The notes beneath the pieces are model-generated. The model did not search any database, was not told the origin of the DNA, and saw only the letters and a list, made by a program, of their open reading frames with translations. From Devosia ginsengisoli (GTDB lineage Bacteria > Pseudomonadota > Alphaproteobacteria > Rhizobiales > Devosiaceae), in contig NZ_JANQAJ010000002.1 of the NCBI RefSeq assembly GCF_024707105.1, positions 48,872-112,871 on the forward strand: a stretch of DNA of 64,000 nt, in the 5' to 3' direction. The stretch's first letter is position 1. Every line of letters starts with the position of its first letter. The translations under genes were made by a program, and so were the position numbers. Shown here one piece after another: positions 16,881 through 24,095 of this stretch.

Positions 16881-17855
16881 CTAGTCCAAGCAATCCACCA
16901 GGTTGGTGGCGAGGCCGCGCAGGAGGTTGGGATAGAGGTCGACGCCTTCGGTGAGGGCGCCGCCTTCGGGGTCCAGGGTGCCGGACTTGGCGGGGCTGCC
17001 TTCGGTGATGGCGGCGATGATGGTGGGTTCGAAATTGGGTTCGGCGAAGACGCAGGTGGCGCCGAGTTCGGCGACCTTGGCCTTGAGCTCGTCAATGCGG
17101 GCGGCGCCGGGCATGACATCGGGCGTGACGGTGACCGAGCCGGCCAGGGTCAGGCCGAAACGAGCTTCGAAATATTGATAGGCATCGTGGAAGACGATGA
17201 AGGGCTTGTCGGCGACGGGGGCCAGGACGGTAGCGAGTTCGGCTTCGAGCTCGTCGAGCTTGACCAGCTCGGCTTCGGCATTGGCCTGGTAGATGGTGGC
17301 GTTGTCGGGGTCGGCCTCGGCCAGGGTGGTGGCGATCTGGGTGACCATCAGCTTGGCATTTTCCGGATCGAGCCAGAAATGCATGTCGCCTTCGCCATGC
17401 TCGTCATGGGCGTGATCGTGGTCTTCTTCGTGGTCATGATCATGGTCATGGCCCTCGTGATCGTGATCCTCGCCTGCATGGGAATGGGCCTCGAAGGCAC
17501 CGCCTTCGCGAACGGGAAGCAGGGTGAGGCCGGGGGAATCGGCGAGTTCGACCACGGTGGCGCCGGTGGCGAGGGTACCGAGGGCGTCGCCGAGGAAGAG
17601 TTCCATGCCGTGGCCGGTCCAGAACACGATATTGGCGGCTTCGAGGGCGCCGGCATCGGAGGGCCTGAGGGCGTAGGTATGCGGCGAGGCGGAGCCCTTG
17701 ACGATGAGGGTGGGTTCGCCCACGCCGGCCATGACTGAGGCGACGAGCGAATGGACCGGCTTGATGGAGGCCACGACGCTGGGCGCGGCCATGGACGTGG
17801 TGGTGAGGAGCGCGGTGGTCAGCAGGGCGAAGGGGGCGAGCAGTTTCATCGGCAA
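16881..17855 (-). CDS. znuA: Zinc ABC transporter substrate-binding protein ZnuA
   Basis: Periplasmic zinc-binding protein feeding ZnuBC. 324 residues with a signal peptide (FALLTTALLTTTSMA). Metal ligands fit the cluster A-I family: KPVHSLV (His near residue 38), GSASPHTYALRPSD, the His of DMHFWLDPENAK, and the FHDAYQYFEARF region. A long His/Asp/Glu loop (residues about 124-158, HSHAGEDHDHEGHDHDHDHE and on) is typical of ZnuA and buffers zinc. It diverges from znuC, and two Zur-box-like palindromes lie in the shared control region. Confidence 0.96.
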   Translation of the reverse strand: MPMKLLAPFALLTTALLTTTSMAAPSVVASIKPVHSLVASVMAGVGEPTLIVKGSASPHTYALRPSDAGALEAANIVFWTGHGMELFLGDALGTLATGATVVELADSPGLTLLPVREGGAFEAHSHAGEDHDHEGHDHDHDHEEDHDHAHDEHGEGDMHFWLDPENAKLMVTQIATTLAEADPDNATIYQANAEAELVKLDELEAELATVLAPVADKPFIVFHDAYQYFEARFGLTLAGSVTVTPDVMPGAARIDELKAKVAELGATCVFAEPNFEPTIIAAITEGSPAKSGTLDPEGGALTEGVDLYPNLLRGLATNLVDCLD

Positions 17856-17866
17856 CCTCGTGATAT

Positions 17867-17879
17867 GTTATGTTATTAC
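17867..17879. promoter_or_regulatory. Zur-box-like operator 1 (znuA side)
   Basis: GTTATGTTATTAC, a near-perfect inverted repeat 12 nt upstream of the znuA start, in a region that is AT-rich against the high-GC background. It matches the alphaproteobacterial Zur pattern. zur itself is the last gene of the znuCB-zur operon. Confidence 0.7.
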
Positions 17880-17891
17880 GCTTGCCGCGAT

Positions 17892-17904
17892 GTTATGCTA
17901 TAAC
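17892..17904. promoter_or_regulatory. Zur-box-like operator 2
   Basis: GTTATGCTATAAC is a perfect 5+3+5 palindrome whose centre is 25 bp from that of the first box. Together the two sites would let zinc-loaded Zur repress both divergent transcripts. Confidence 0.8.
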
Positions 17905-17947
17905 GTATTGGAGTGGGTCAAGGGGTGGCGACGAGTTTTTCACCGGG

Positions 17948-17997
17948 CTCGCAACCCCCACCCTTGATCCCTCCCCACAAGGGGAGGGAGACGATGG
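17948..17997. repeat. Repeat copy in the znuC leader
   Basis: A copy of the gatccctccccacaagggga family sits between the Zur boxes and the znuC start codon at 18011, so it should be part of the znuC 5' untranslated region. Confidence 0.8.
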
Positions 17998-18010
17998 AGC
18001 CGATGGTTTT

Positions 18011-18820
18011 ATGAATGCGGTAGTTCCGAGAGACATTCTCATCACCCTCGCCAATGCCGGCGTTACGCGTGGCGGGCGGACATTGGTCAGCGGGGTGGAT
18101 CTGACGATTGCGCGTGGCGAGATCGTGACGCTGATCGGGCCGAACGGGTCGGGCAAGTCGACCACGGCCAAGCTGGCGACGGGCGTGTTGAAGCCGACCA
18201 CGGGGACGGTGACGCGACAGCCGGGGCTCAAGATCGGCTATGTGCCGCAGAAGCTGAGCATCGACTGGACGCTGCCGCTGACGGTGGAGCGGCTGATGAC
18301 GCTGACCGGACGGCATGCGCCTGCCGATATCGACGCGGCGCTGGAAGCGGTGGGGGCAAGGCGGCTGCTCAAGGCGGCAGTGCAGGAACTGTCGGGCGGG
18401 GAATTCCAGCGCGTGCTGTTTGCCCGGGCGATGATCCGCAAGCCCGACCTGCTGGTGCTGGACGAGCCGGTGCAGGGCGTCGATTTTTCCGGAGAAGTGG
18501 CGCTGTATGAGCTGGTGCGGCAGATCCGGGATACGACGCGGAGCGGCATTCTCATGATCAGCCACGACCTGCATGTGGTGATGGCCGAGACCGATACGGT
18601 GATCTGCCTCAACGGGCATGTCTGCTGCCGGGGCACGCCGAGCGCGGTGAAACGGAGCCCGGAGTACCTGAAACTGTTCGGCGAGCGGGCGGCGCATACG
18701 CTGGCGATCTATGAACACCATCACGACCACGAGCATCATGACGATGGCTGCGTGGTGCCCGAGGGGCATGAGCACGGGCATGATGGACACGACCATGAGG
18801 GGCATAGCCATGTTCGGTGA
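18011..18820 (+). CDS. znuC: Zinc ABC transporter ATP-binding protein ZnuC
   Basis: Energises zinc import. 269 residues. Walker A GPNGSGKST at residues 43-51, Q-loop YVPQKLSIDW, signature LSGGEFQRVL, Walker B LLVLDEP and H-loop ISHDLHVV are all present. The C-terminus is an unusual His/Asp/Glu-rich tail (HHHDHEHHDDG, then HEHGHDGHDHEGHSH) of about 35 residues. The ATG at 18011 is chosen because the longer frame would translate the upstream repeat. The stop overlaps znuB by 11 nt. Confidence 0.95.
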   Translation: MNAVVPRDILITLANAGVTRGGRTLVSGVDLTIARGEIVTLIGPNGSGKSTTAKLATGVLKPTTGTVTRQPGLKIGYVPQKLSIDWTLPLTVERLMTLTGRHAPADIDAALEAVGARRLLKAAVQELSGGEFQRVLFARAMIRKPDLLVLDEPVQGVDFSGEVALYELVRQIRDTTRSGILMISHDLHVVMAETDTVICLNGHVCCRGTPSAVKRSPEYLKLFGERAAHTLAIYEHHHDHEHHDDGCVVPEGHEHGHDGHDHEGHSHVR

Positions 18821-19628
18821 TTATTTCTCCCGGGCGCTGATCGCCGGCATCGGGCTGGCGCTGGTGGCGGGGCCGCTGGGCTGTTTCGTCGTGTGGCGGC
18901 GGATGGCCTATTTCGGGGATACGATGGCGCATTCGGCGCTGCTCGGGGTGGCGCTCAGCATCATCCTCTCGATGAACATGACGCTGGGCGTGTTCGCGGT
19001 GGCCGCCCTGGTGGCCGGGGCGCTGATCGTGCTGCAACGGCAGGCGACGCTGTCGACCGATGCCCTGCTGGGCATATTGAGCCATTCGACGCTAGCGGTG
19101 GGGCTGGTGCTGGTGGGTTTTTTGACCACTGTCCGCATCGACCTGATGGGGTTCCTGTTCGGGGATATCCTGGCCGTTTCGGTGGAGGATATCGTGATCA
19201 TCTATGGCGGCGGGGTGGCTATTCTCGCCATCCTGATCCTCGCGTGGCGGCCGCTGCTGGCATCGACGGTAAGCCCGGAACTGGCGGAGGCCGAGGGGTT
19301 GCGGCCGGAGGCGAGCCGGCTGGTGCTGATGATCCTGATGGCATCGGTCATCGCCATCGCCATGAAGCTGGTGGGCGTGCTGCTCATCACTTCGCTGCTG
19401 ATCATACCCGCGGCGACGGCGCGGCGGCTGAGCGCGACGCCGGAAATGATGGCCGTTGTGGCGGCGGTGCTCGGCGCGATCGCGGTGGTTGGCGGGCTGT
19501 TCGGATCACGAACGTGGGATACGGCGTCCGGTCCCTCGATTGTGGTCATGGCCCTGGTCATATTCCTATTATCGCTGACGGTTCCCGTCACGCGGCTGTT
19601 CGGCAGGAGAGAAACCCATGGCGCATAG
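18810..19628 (+). CDS. znuB: Zinc ABC transporter permease ZnuB
   Basis: Inner-membrane channel subunit, 272 residues with about eight helices. RMAYFGDTMAHSALLGVAL is the conserved ABC-3 family motif, and KLVGVLLITSLLIIPAATA matches the C-terminal conserved block. The start at 18810 (MFGDYFSRAL) has GAGGGG at 7 nt; upstream in-frame codons only read through the His tail of znuC. It overlaps both znuC and zur, consistent with one operon. Confidence 0.94.
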   Translation: MFGDYFSRALIAGIGLALVAGPLGCFVVWRRMAYFGDTMAHSALLGVALSIILSMNMTLGVFAVAALVAGALIVLQRQATLSTDALLGILSHSTLAVGLVLVGFLTTVRIDLMGFLFGDILAVSVEDIVIIYGGGVAILAILILAWRPLLASTVSPELAEAEGLRPEASRLVLMILMASVIAIAMKLVGVLLITSLLIIPAATARRLSATPEMMAVVAAVLGAIAVVGGLFGSRTWDTASGPSIVVMALVIFLLSLTVPVTRLFGRRETHGA

Positions 19629-20034
19629 TCACGATGTTCCCGGCGACCTGACCCGCAATCAGGGGCTGGTGCTTGGGGCGCTCAACCATTCCACAGGGCC
19701 GCTGAGCGCCTATGACATTCTCGACAAGCTGCGAGCCGATGGCCTGCGGGCGCCGCTGCAGGTCTATCGGGCGCTGGACAAGCTGGTGGAGCGCGGCTTG
19801 GCACACCGGCTGGAGAGCCTCAATGCGTTTGTGGCCTGCGCGGACGAGCATTGCCACCGCAAGGGGCTGATCGCGTTCGCCATCTGCGAGGGCTGCGGCA
19901 AGGTGGATGAATTCGCCGATGCCGTCATCGAGGAGCGGCTGGGGGATTGGGCCGGGGCCAAGGGCTTCAAGGTGGAGCGGACGACAATGGAGATTCGCGG
20001 GAAGTGCGCAGTGTGTTTGAAGGCGGCCGCGTGA
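19618..20034 (+). CDS. zur: Zinc uptake regulator Zur (Fur family)
   Basis: Zinc-responsive repressor, 138 residues. The N-terminal winged helix (LGALNHSTGPLSAYDILDKL, then APLQVYRALDKLVERGLAHR) is followed by a dimerisation domain with structural-zinc cysteines in C-E-G-C and C-A-V-C pairs, plus ACADEHCHRKG regulatory-site ligands. Its start lies inside the znuB end. The two boxes between znuA and znuC are the probable targets, giving autoregulation through the znuCB-zur transcript. Confidence 0.95.
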   Translation: MAHSHDVPGDLTRNQGLVLGALNHSTGPLSAYDILDKLRADGLRAPLQVYRALDKLVERGLAHRLESLNAFVACADEHCHRKGLIAFAICEGCGKVDEFADAVIEERLGDWAGAKGFKVERTTMEIRGKCAVCLKAAA

Positions 20035-20036
20035 AG

Positions 20037-20150
20037 AGTACCCCCCTCCTAACCTCCCCCTGAAAAGGGGAGGAATCCGGCCGGTGGCTGTCGTAGGTCG
20101 CGCTTCAAACTCGATCTGTTCCTCCCCCTATCAGGGGAGGCTAGAAGGAT
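20037..20150. repeat. Inverted pair of repeats between zur and rsmD
   Basis: Forward copy at about 20039-20078 (cctaacctccccctgaaaag) and reverse copy at about 20119-20148, between convergent genes. The hairpin could stop transcription from both sides, though there is no T-run. Confidence 0.8.
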
Positions 20151-20153
20151 CCG

Positions 20154-20717
20154 CTAGGACTCTTCTCCGAATGTCAGGAAATGCACTGCCGCAGCGCCGT
20201 ATTCGCGGCGGTCGCCCAAGGTGAAGCCGGCAGGGATTTCCACCGCCGCATCGACGCTTTCCTCGAAGACGATAGTGGCGCCGGGCGCCAGCCAGCCATT
20301 AGCGGCGATACTCGCTAGCGCCTGTTCGCCCAGGCCCTTGCCATAGGGCGGATCGAGGAAGACCAGGTTGAACTGACCGAAGGTTCCCGGCTTGCCCAGG
20401 TCGGTGGCGTCGCGGCGCAGGAGCTTGGTGATGCCCCCTGCCCCGAAGGCTTCGATATGATCGCGGATGAGGCCGCGGGCCTCGGCGCCGGTATCGACGA
20501 AGGTGACGTGGGCCGCGCCGCGCGACAGGGCTTCGAGGCCTAGCGCGCCGGTGCCGGCGAACAGATCGAGCACGCGAATGCCGGAAAAGACCGGGCCGAG
20601 GCGACTGGCGAGGATGTTGAACATCGATTCGCGCACGCGGTCGGCCGTCGGCCGGATGGATTCGTCCGACGGCGAGGTCAGTTGCTTGCCGCGGAATTTG
20701 CCGGCGACGATACGCAT
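20154..20717 (-). CDS. rsmD: 16S rRNA (guanine(966)-N2)-methyltransferase RsmD
   Basis: Methylates G966 of 16S rRNA with SAM. 187 residues, the usual length. MRIVAGKFRGKQL is the family start, RPTADRVRESMFNIL the substrate-binding helix, VLDLFAGTGALGLEALSRGA the SAM loop, and FLDPPYGK the catalytic (D/N)PPY motif. It follows the pseudouridine synthase gene at 3 nt, which suggests a co-transcribed rRNA-modification pair. Confidence 0.95.
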   Translation of the reverse strand: MRIVAGKFRGKQLTSPSDESIRPTADRVRESMFNILASRLGPVFSGIRVLDLFAGTGALGLEALSRGAAHVTFVDTGAEARGLIRDHIEAFGAGGITKLLRRDATDLGKPGTFGQFNLVFLDPPYGKGLGEQALASIAANGWLAPGATIVFEESVDAAVEIPAGFTLGDRREYGAAAVHFLTFGEES

Positions 20718-20720
20718 CGC

Positions 20721-22454
20721 CTATGCCTTGGGGCGACGCGGGCCGGTGGGGCGCCCTGCCCCGGCGGTGGGACGGCCACCGGGCTTGGGCGCGCGCTGAG
20801 GGGCGGCACCGTTGCGCTTGGGCATGGGCTTGCCATCGGCGCGCATGCGAGGCTTGCCATAGGTCTTGGCTTCGGAGCCGAGTTCGTCGCGGCCGGGACG
20901 GGGCGGGCGCGCGCCGGCGGGACGGGCGGGCTTGCCGTCGGGACGGAAGCTTTTGGGCTTGTCGGAGAAATTGCGGCCGGGGCGCTTGGCCTCGCCCTTG
21001 AAGGCGGCGGCTTCGCCGCGTTCGCTGTCGGGACGGAGACGCGGCGCGTAGGCTGGACGTTCGGCGGCAGCTTCGCCCCGACGCGGGCCGCGCGGCGTGC
21101 CGGTGAATTCGCGATCACGCGGGGGACGGCCACCTTCGGCCCGACCGCTACGCGGGCGCTCGGCACCAGCGCCGGCGGGGCGGCGATCATCGTCGCGGCG
21201 CGGACCACGGGGCTTGTCGCCAAAGGGCCGTTTCTCGAACGGCTTCTTGTCGCCGAAGCTCTTCTTTTCACCAAAAGGCTTCTTGTCGCCGAATGACTTG
21301 CCGCCGCCGGCCAGGCGCGGCGCGCGCTTGCCAAAGGTGCTGGCGGGCTGGTCGTCGGGGTCGCGGCGGGCGAAGGATTTGGGGCCGCGCTTGGCGACGA
21401 ATTCCTCGGGCGCGCGGCCTTCCTCGTCGAAATGGATGCGGCGGGGCGGCGGAGCATATTCGTCGTCGCGGGCTTCGTCGCGCCTGGGCGCGGGCTTGCG
21501 GCTGTCGAAGCGGCCCGGCCGATCCTGGCGGGGGCGCTCGGCGCGCAGTTCTTCCTCGGTCTTTTCGGCGCCGTCGGTGAAGCGGAAACGCTGGCGGGCG
21601 ATCTCGACCGTATTGGTGCCGCGGCCGGTGAGGCGGTCGCGCGTGGGCTTGCCTTCCAGCGCGTTGGCCTCGGGCATTTCGCTGTCGAAATCGACATCGG
21701 CGGCATCGGCGAGTTTCTTGCCGAGCTGGTCGCGCAGCATCTTGGCCTTGATGGTTTCGACGCCGCCCACGGGAATATCGCCGAGCTGGAACGGGCCGTA
21801 GCTGACGCGGATCAGCCGGTTCACCTCGAGGCCGAGGGCGCCCAGGACATTCTTGACCTCGCGGTTCTTGCCTTCGCGCAAAGCGAGGACAAGCCAGACA
21901 TTGGCGCCCTGTTCGCGCTCCAGCGTGGCTTCGATCGAACCGTATTTGATGCCGTCGATCTCGATGCCGTCCTTGAGCTTGTCGAGCGCCGCCTGGGTGA
22001 CGGTGCCGTGGGCGCGCACACGATAGCGGCGCAGCCAGCCGGTGGCGGGCAGTTCGAGGACGCGCTTGAGGCCGCCATCATTGGTCAGCAGCAGCAGGCC
22101 TTCGGTATTGATATCGAGGCGGCCGACGGTGACGACACGCGGCAGGCCGTGGGTTTCGAGATGCTCGAAAATGGTCTCGCGGCCTTCGGGGTCCTTCTCG
22201 GTGACAACAAGGCCCGCGGGCTTGTGATAGAGCCAGACGCGGGTGCCCTGGCGGGCGGCGAGCGGGGCGCCGTCGACCATGATCTTGTCGCGGTCGGTGA
22301 CGTTGAAGGCGGGGGTCAGCACCTTCTTGCCGTTGACGATGACACGGCCCTCGGTGATCCACACTTCGGCGTCGCGGCGGGAGCAAAGCCCGGAGCGGGC
22401 GATGACCTTGGCGAGCCGGTCACCGGTCGAGGGTTTGGCTGGGGTGTCGCTCAT
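20721..22454 (-). CDS. RluB-type 23S rRNA pseudouridine synthase with long basic C-terminal tail
   Basis: Pseudouridine synthase of the RsuA/RluB/RluE/RluF family. The first ~235 residues hold an S4 domain (RLAKVIARSGLCSRRDAE) and the catalytic domain with VGRLDINTEGLLLLTNDG (catalytic Asp in GRLD) and REGKNREVKNVL. The remaining ~340 residues are low-complexity, rich in Arg, Pro, Gly, Lys and Asp, with repeats of the type KKPFGEKKSFGDKKPF and RGPRRG. Such tails occur in alphaproteobacterial RluB but this one is longer than the catalytic core. ATG 22454 is chosen; an in-frame ATG at 22469 is an alternative. Confidence 0.9.
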   Translation of the reverse strand: MSDTPAKPSTGDRLAKVIARSGLCSRRDAEVWITEGRVIVNGKKVLTPAFNVTDRDKIMVDGAPLAARQGTRVWLYHKPAGLVVTEKDPEGRETIFEHLETHGLPRVVTVGRLDINTEGLLLLTNDGGLKRVLELPATGWLRRYRVRAHGTVTQAALDKLKDGIEIDGIKYGSIEATLEREQGANVWLVLALREGKNREVKNVLGALGLEVNRLIRVSYGPFQLGDIPVGGVETIKAKMLRDQLGKKLADAADVDFDSEMPEANALEGKPTRDRLTGRGTNTVEIARQRFRFTDGAEKTEEELRAERPRQDRPGRFDSRKPAPRRDEARDDEYAPPPRRIHFDEEGRAPEEFVAKRGPKSFARRDPDDQPASTFGKRAPRLAGGGKSFGDKKPFGEKKSFGDKKPFEKRPFGDKPRGPRRDDDRRPAGAGAERPRSGRAEGGRPPRDREFTGTPRGPRRGEAAAERPAYAPRLRPDSERGEAAAFKGEAKRPGRNFSDKPKSFRPDGKPARPAGARPPRPGRDELGSEAKTYGKPRMRADGKPMPKRNGAAPQRAPKPGGRPTAGAGRPTGPRRPKA

Positions 22455-22554
22455 AGGGCGTACTTTCATGTCATGCGGGACCGAAAACGGCGGCGCGGAA
22501 AAGGCGAAGCGGCCGGATGATCCGGCCGCTTGCAAGAGCAGAAACGAGAAACCT

Positions 22555-23271
22555 TCAGTCGAGCGTGGTTTCTTTCTCGGACAGGCCGACACCCGGAGCG
22601 GAGATGCCGGTGGCCGTGGAGCTGTTAGGCCCATTGAGGGTGGAGCGGATGGCCTTGCGCACCGATTCGGGGCATTTCGGATCGTTGAGCGAAACCAGTT
22701 CGCCTGATGGCGTGGCGCAGACCAGATCGGCATTGCCGACGCGGATGAAATATTCCTCGGGCGGCAGGTAAAGCGGACGCTTGCCATTGACCGTGGTGAC
22801 ATCGGCATTGGCGGCCTGCATGCGGGCAACCAGAGTGCGGGTTTCCTGCTCGGTCAGCGGGCGGCCCGAAACCGAGGTCAAATCCACGACCTTGGCATTG
22901 CGCAGGCGCTGGATATCGGCCTGGGTGAGGTTGGTGGTATCGATCTGGACGCTGTCGCTATTTGTGGGCAGTTGGGCAACCGAAGCCTCAGGTGCCGGCG
23001 GCGGCAACGCCTGGCCGGAAGCCGGCAGCACCAGCGGTGCACGCGCGCTGGTAATATCTTCCTTGGGCGTTTCGCCGGGGAGCAGGCCGACACCGCGCGC
23101 GGTGGTCGTCATGACCTCACGCTCGAACGTGCCGAAATCGGTCAGGGCGTTGGTGCCTTCCACGGTGGTGCAGGCACCCAGCGCAAGCGCCAGCACCAGA
23201 CCCAGCGACGCCAATCCAGTCCGGGTGACTGCCTGAAGAGCAGAATGCTGCCCGGTCAATCCAATACGCAT
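22555..23271 (-). CDS. Lipoprotein of unknown function
   Basis: 238 residues. The N-terminus is basic then hydrophobic (LASLGLVLALALGAC) with an LGAC lipobox, so it should be lipidated; lspA, which would process it, lies just upstream. The mature part has VDLTSVSGRPLTEQETRTLV and KRPLYLPPEEYFIRVGN. No enzyme motif is recognised. Chosen start MRIGLTGQ at 23271; an upstream in-frame extension lacks coding character. Confidence 0.8.
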   Translation of the reverse strand: MRIGLTGQHSALQAVTRTGLASLGLVLALALGACTTVEGTNALTDFGTFEREVMTTTARGVGLLPGETPKEDITSARAPLVLPASGQALPPPAPEASVAQLPTNSDSVQIDTTNLTQADIQRLRNAKVVDLTSVSGRPLTEQETRTLVARMQAANADVTTVNGKRPLYLPPEEYFIRVGNADLVCATPSGELVSLNDPKCPESVRKAIRSTLNGPNSSTATGISAPGVGLSEKETTLD

Positions 23272-23353
23272 GAAACGTCCTTCGAGATGTCGGCGGCGCT
23301 TATAACTCATTCCGGCCTCTAAGACCAGATTCTGGCTGTAAAGTGTTCGCACC

Positions 23354-23914
23354 CTAGTCCGCAGGCTTGCGCGGACGCCCCAGGCCGATGAGATCGGCGA
23401 TGAGCAGGATGACGCCGATGGTTATGGCGACGTCGGCCAGGTTGAAGATGTAGAAGGACCACGTGCCCCAATGGAAGTGGAAGAAATCGGCCACCGCACC
23501 GTAGATCAGGCGGTCGATGGCGTTGGACAGCGCCCCGCCAATGCAGAAGGCGAGGCCGAGCCGGATCAGGCCTGAATCGGCGCGCAGCCACCAGATGGAG
23601 AGGGCCACGATGGCGATCAGCATGACGAGGCCGAGCGCCCAGACCGGCAAGCCATCGAGCATGCCGTAGGAAATGCCGGTGTTCCAGACGAGGACGTAGT
23701 CGAAGAAATCGGTGATGCGGAGAATTTCGCCACCGCGCCAGTCGGTCATCGCGAAGGGCACGTAGCTGGTGAAGATTTCGACGCAGGGCGCCGCGCCGAT
23801 GGCGATGCAGTCGGACGAGACCTGGAACGCCTTGTGGGCGCGGTCGATGCCGAAGGCGAGGACGGCCATGGTGAGGGAGGTGTAGATGGAGGGGTTGGCC
23901 CAGCGCGGGTTCAT
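23354..23914 (-). CDS. lspA: Lipoprotein signal peptidase LspA
   Basis: Cleaves prolipoprotein signal peptides after lipidation; inner membrane. 186 residues with four membrane helices. Catalytic aspartates are visible in GALSNAIDRL and FNLADVAITIG; VWNTGISYGML is also conserved. The start at 23914 (MNPRWANPSIY) excludes the upstream open frame, which translates repeats. It lies downstream of ileS, the usual order, but a repeat block separates them. Confidence 0.93.
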   Translation of the reverse strand: MNPRWANPSIYTSLTMAVLAFGIDRAHKAFQVSSDCIAIGAAPCVEIFTSYVPFAMTDWRGGEILRITDFFDYVLVWNTGISYGMLDGLPVWALGLVMLIAIVALSIWWLRADSGLIRLGLAFCIGGALSNAIDRLIYGAVADFFHFHWGTWSFYIFNLADVAITIGVILLIADLIGLGRPRKPAD

Positions 23915-23927
23915 GACGCAGCACCCC

Positions 23928-24085
23928 TTCCCTTCTCCCCTTGTGGGAGAAGGTGCCCGAAGGGCGGATGAGGGGGTACCCCCACCGGCATTGAAGCATG
24001 GGATGACGCAGCACCCCTCACCCTCGAAAATCTGCTGAACGCAGATTTTCTGTCCCTCTCCCACAAGGGGAGAGGGGGAGTGCCC
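23928..24085. repeat. RIME-like repeat block between ileS and lspA
   Basis: A reverse RIME-like copy (23931-23978) and a second module (about 24015-24080) with an inner hairpin aaaatctgctgaacgcagat. The second module has the same outer frame as 27253-27315 but a different inner hairpin, which shows modular assembly. Confidence 0.82.
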
Positions 24086-24095
24086 TGCTCTGCCA

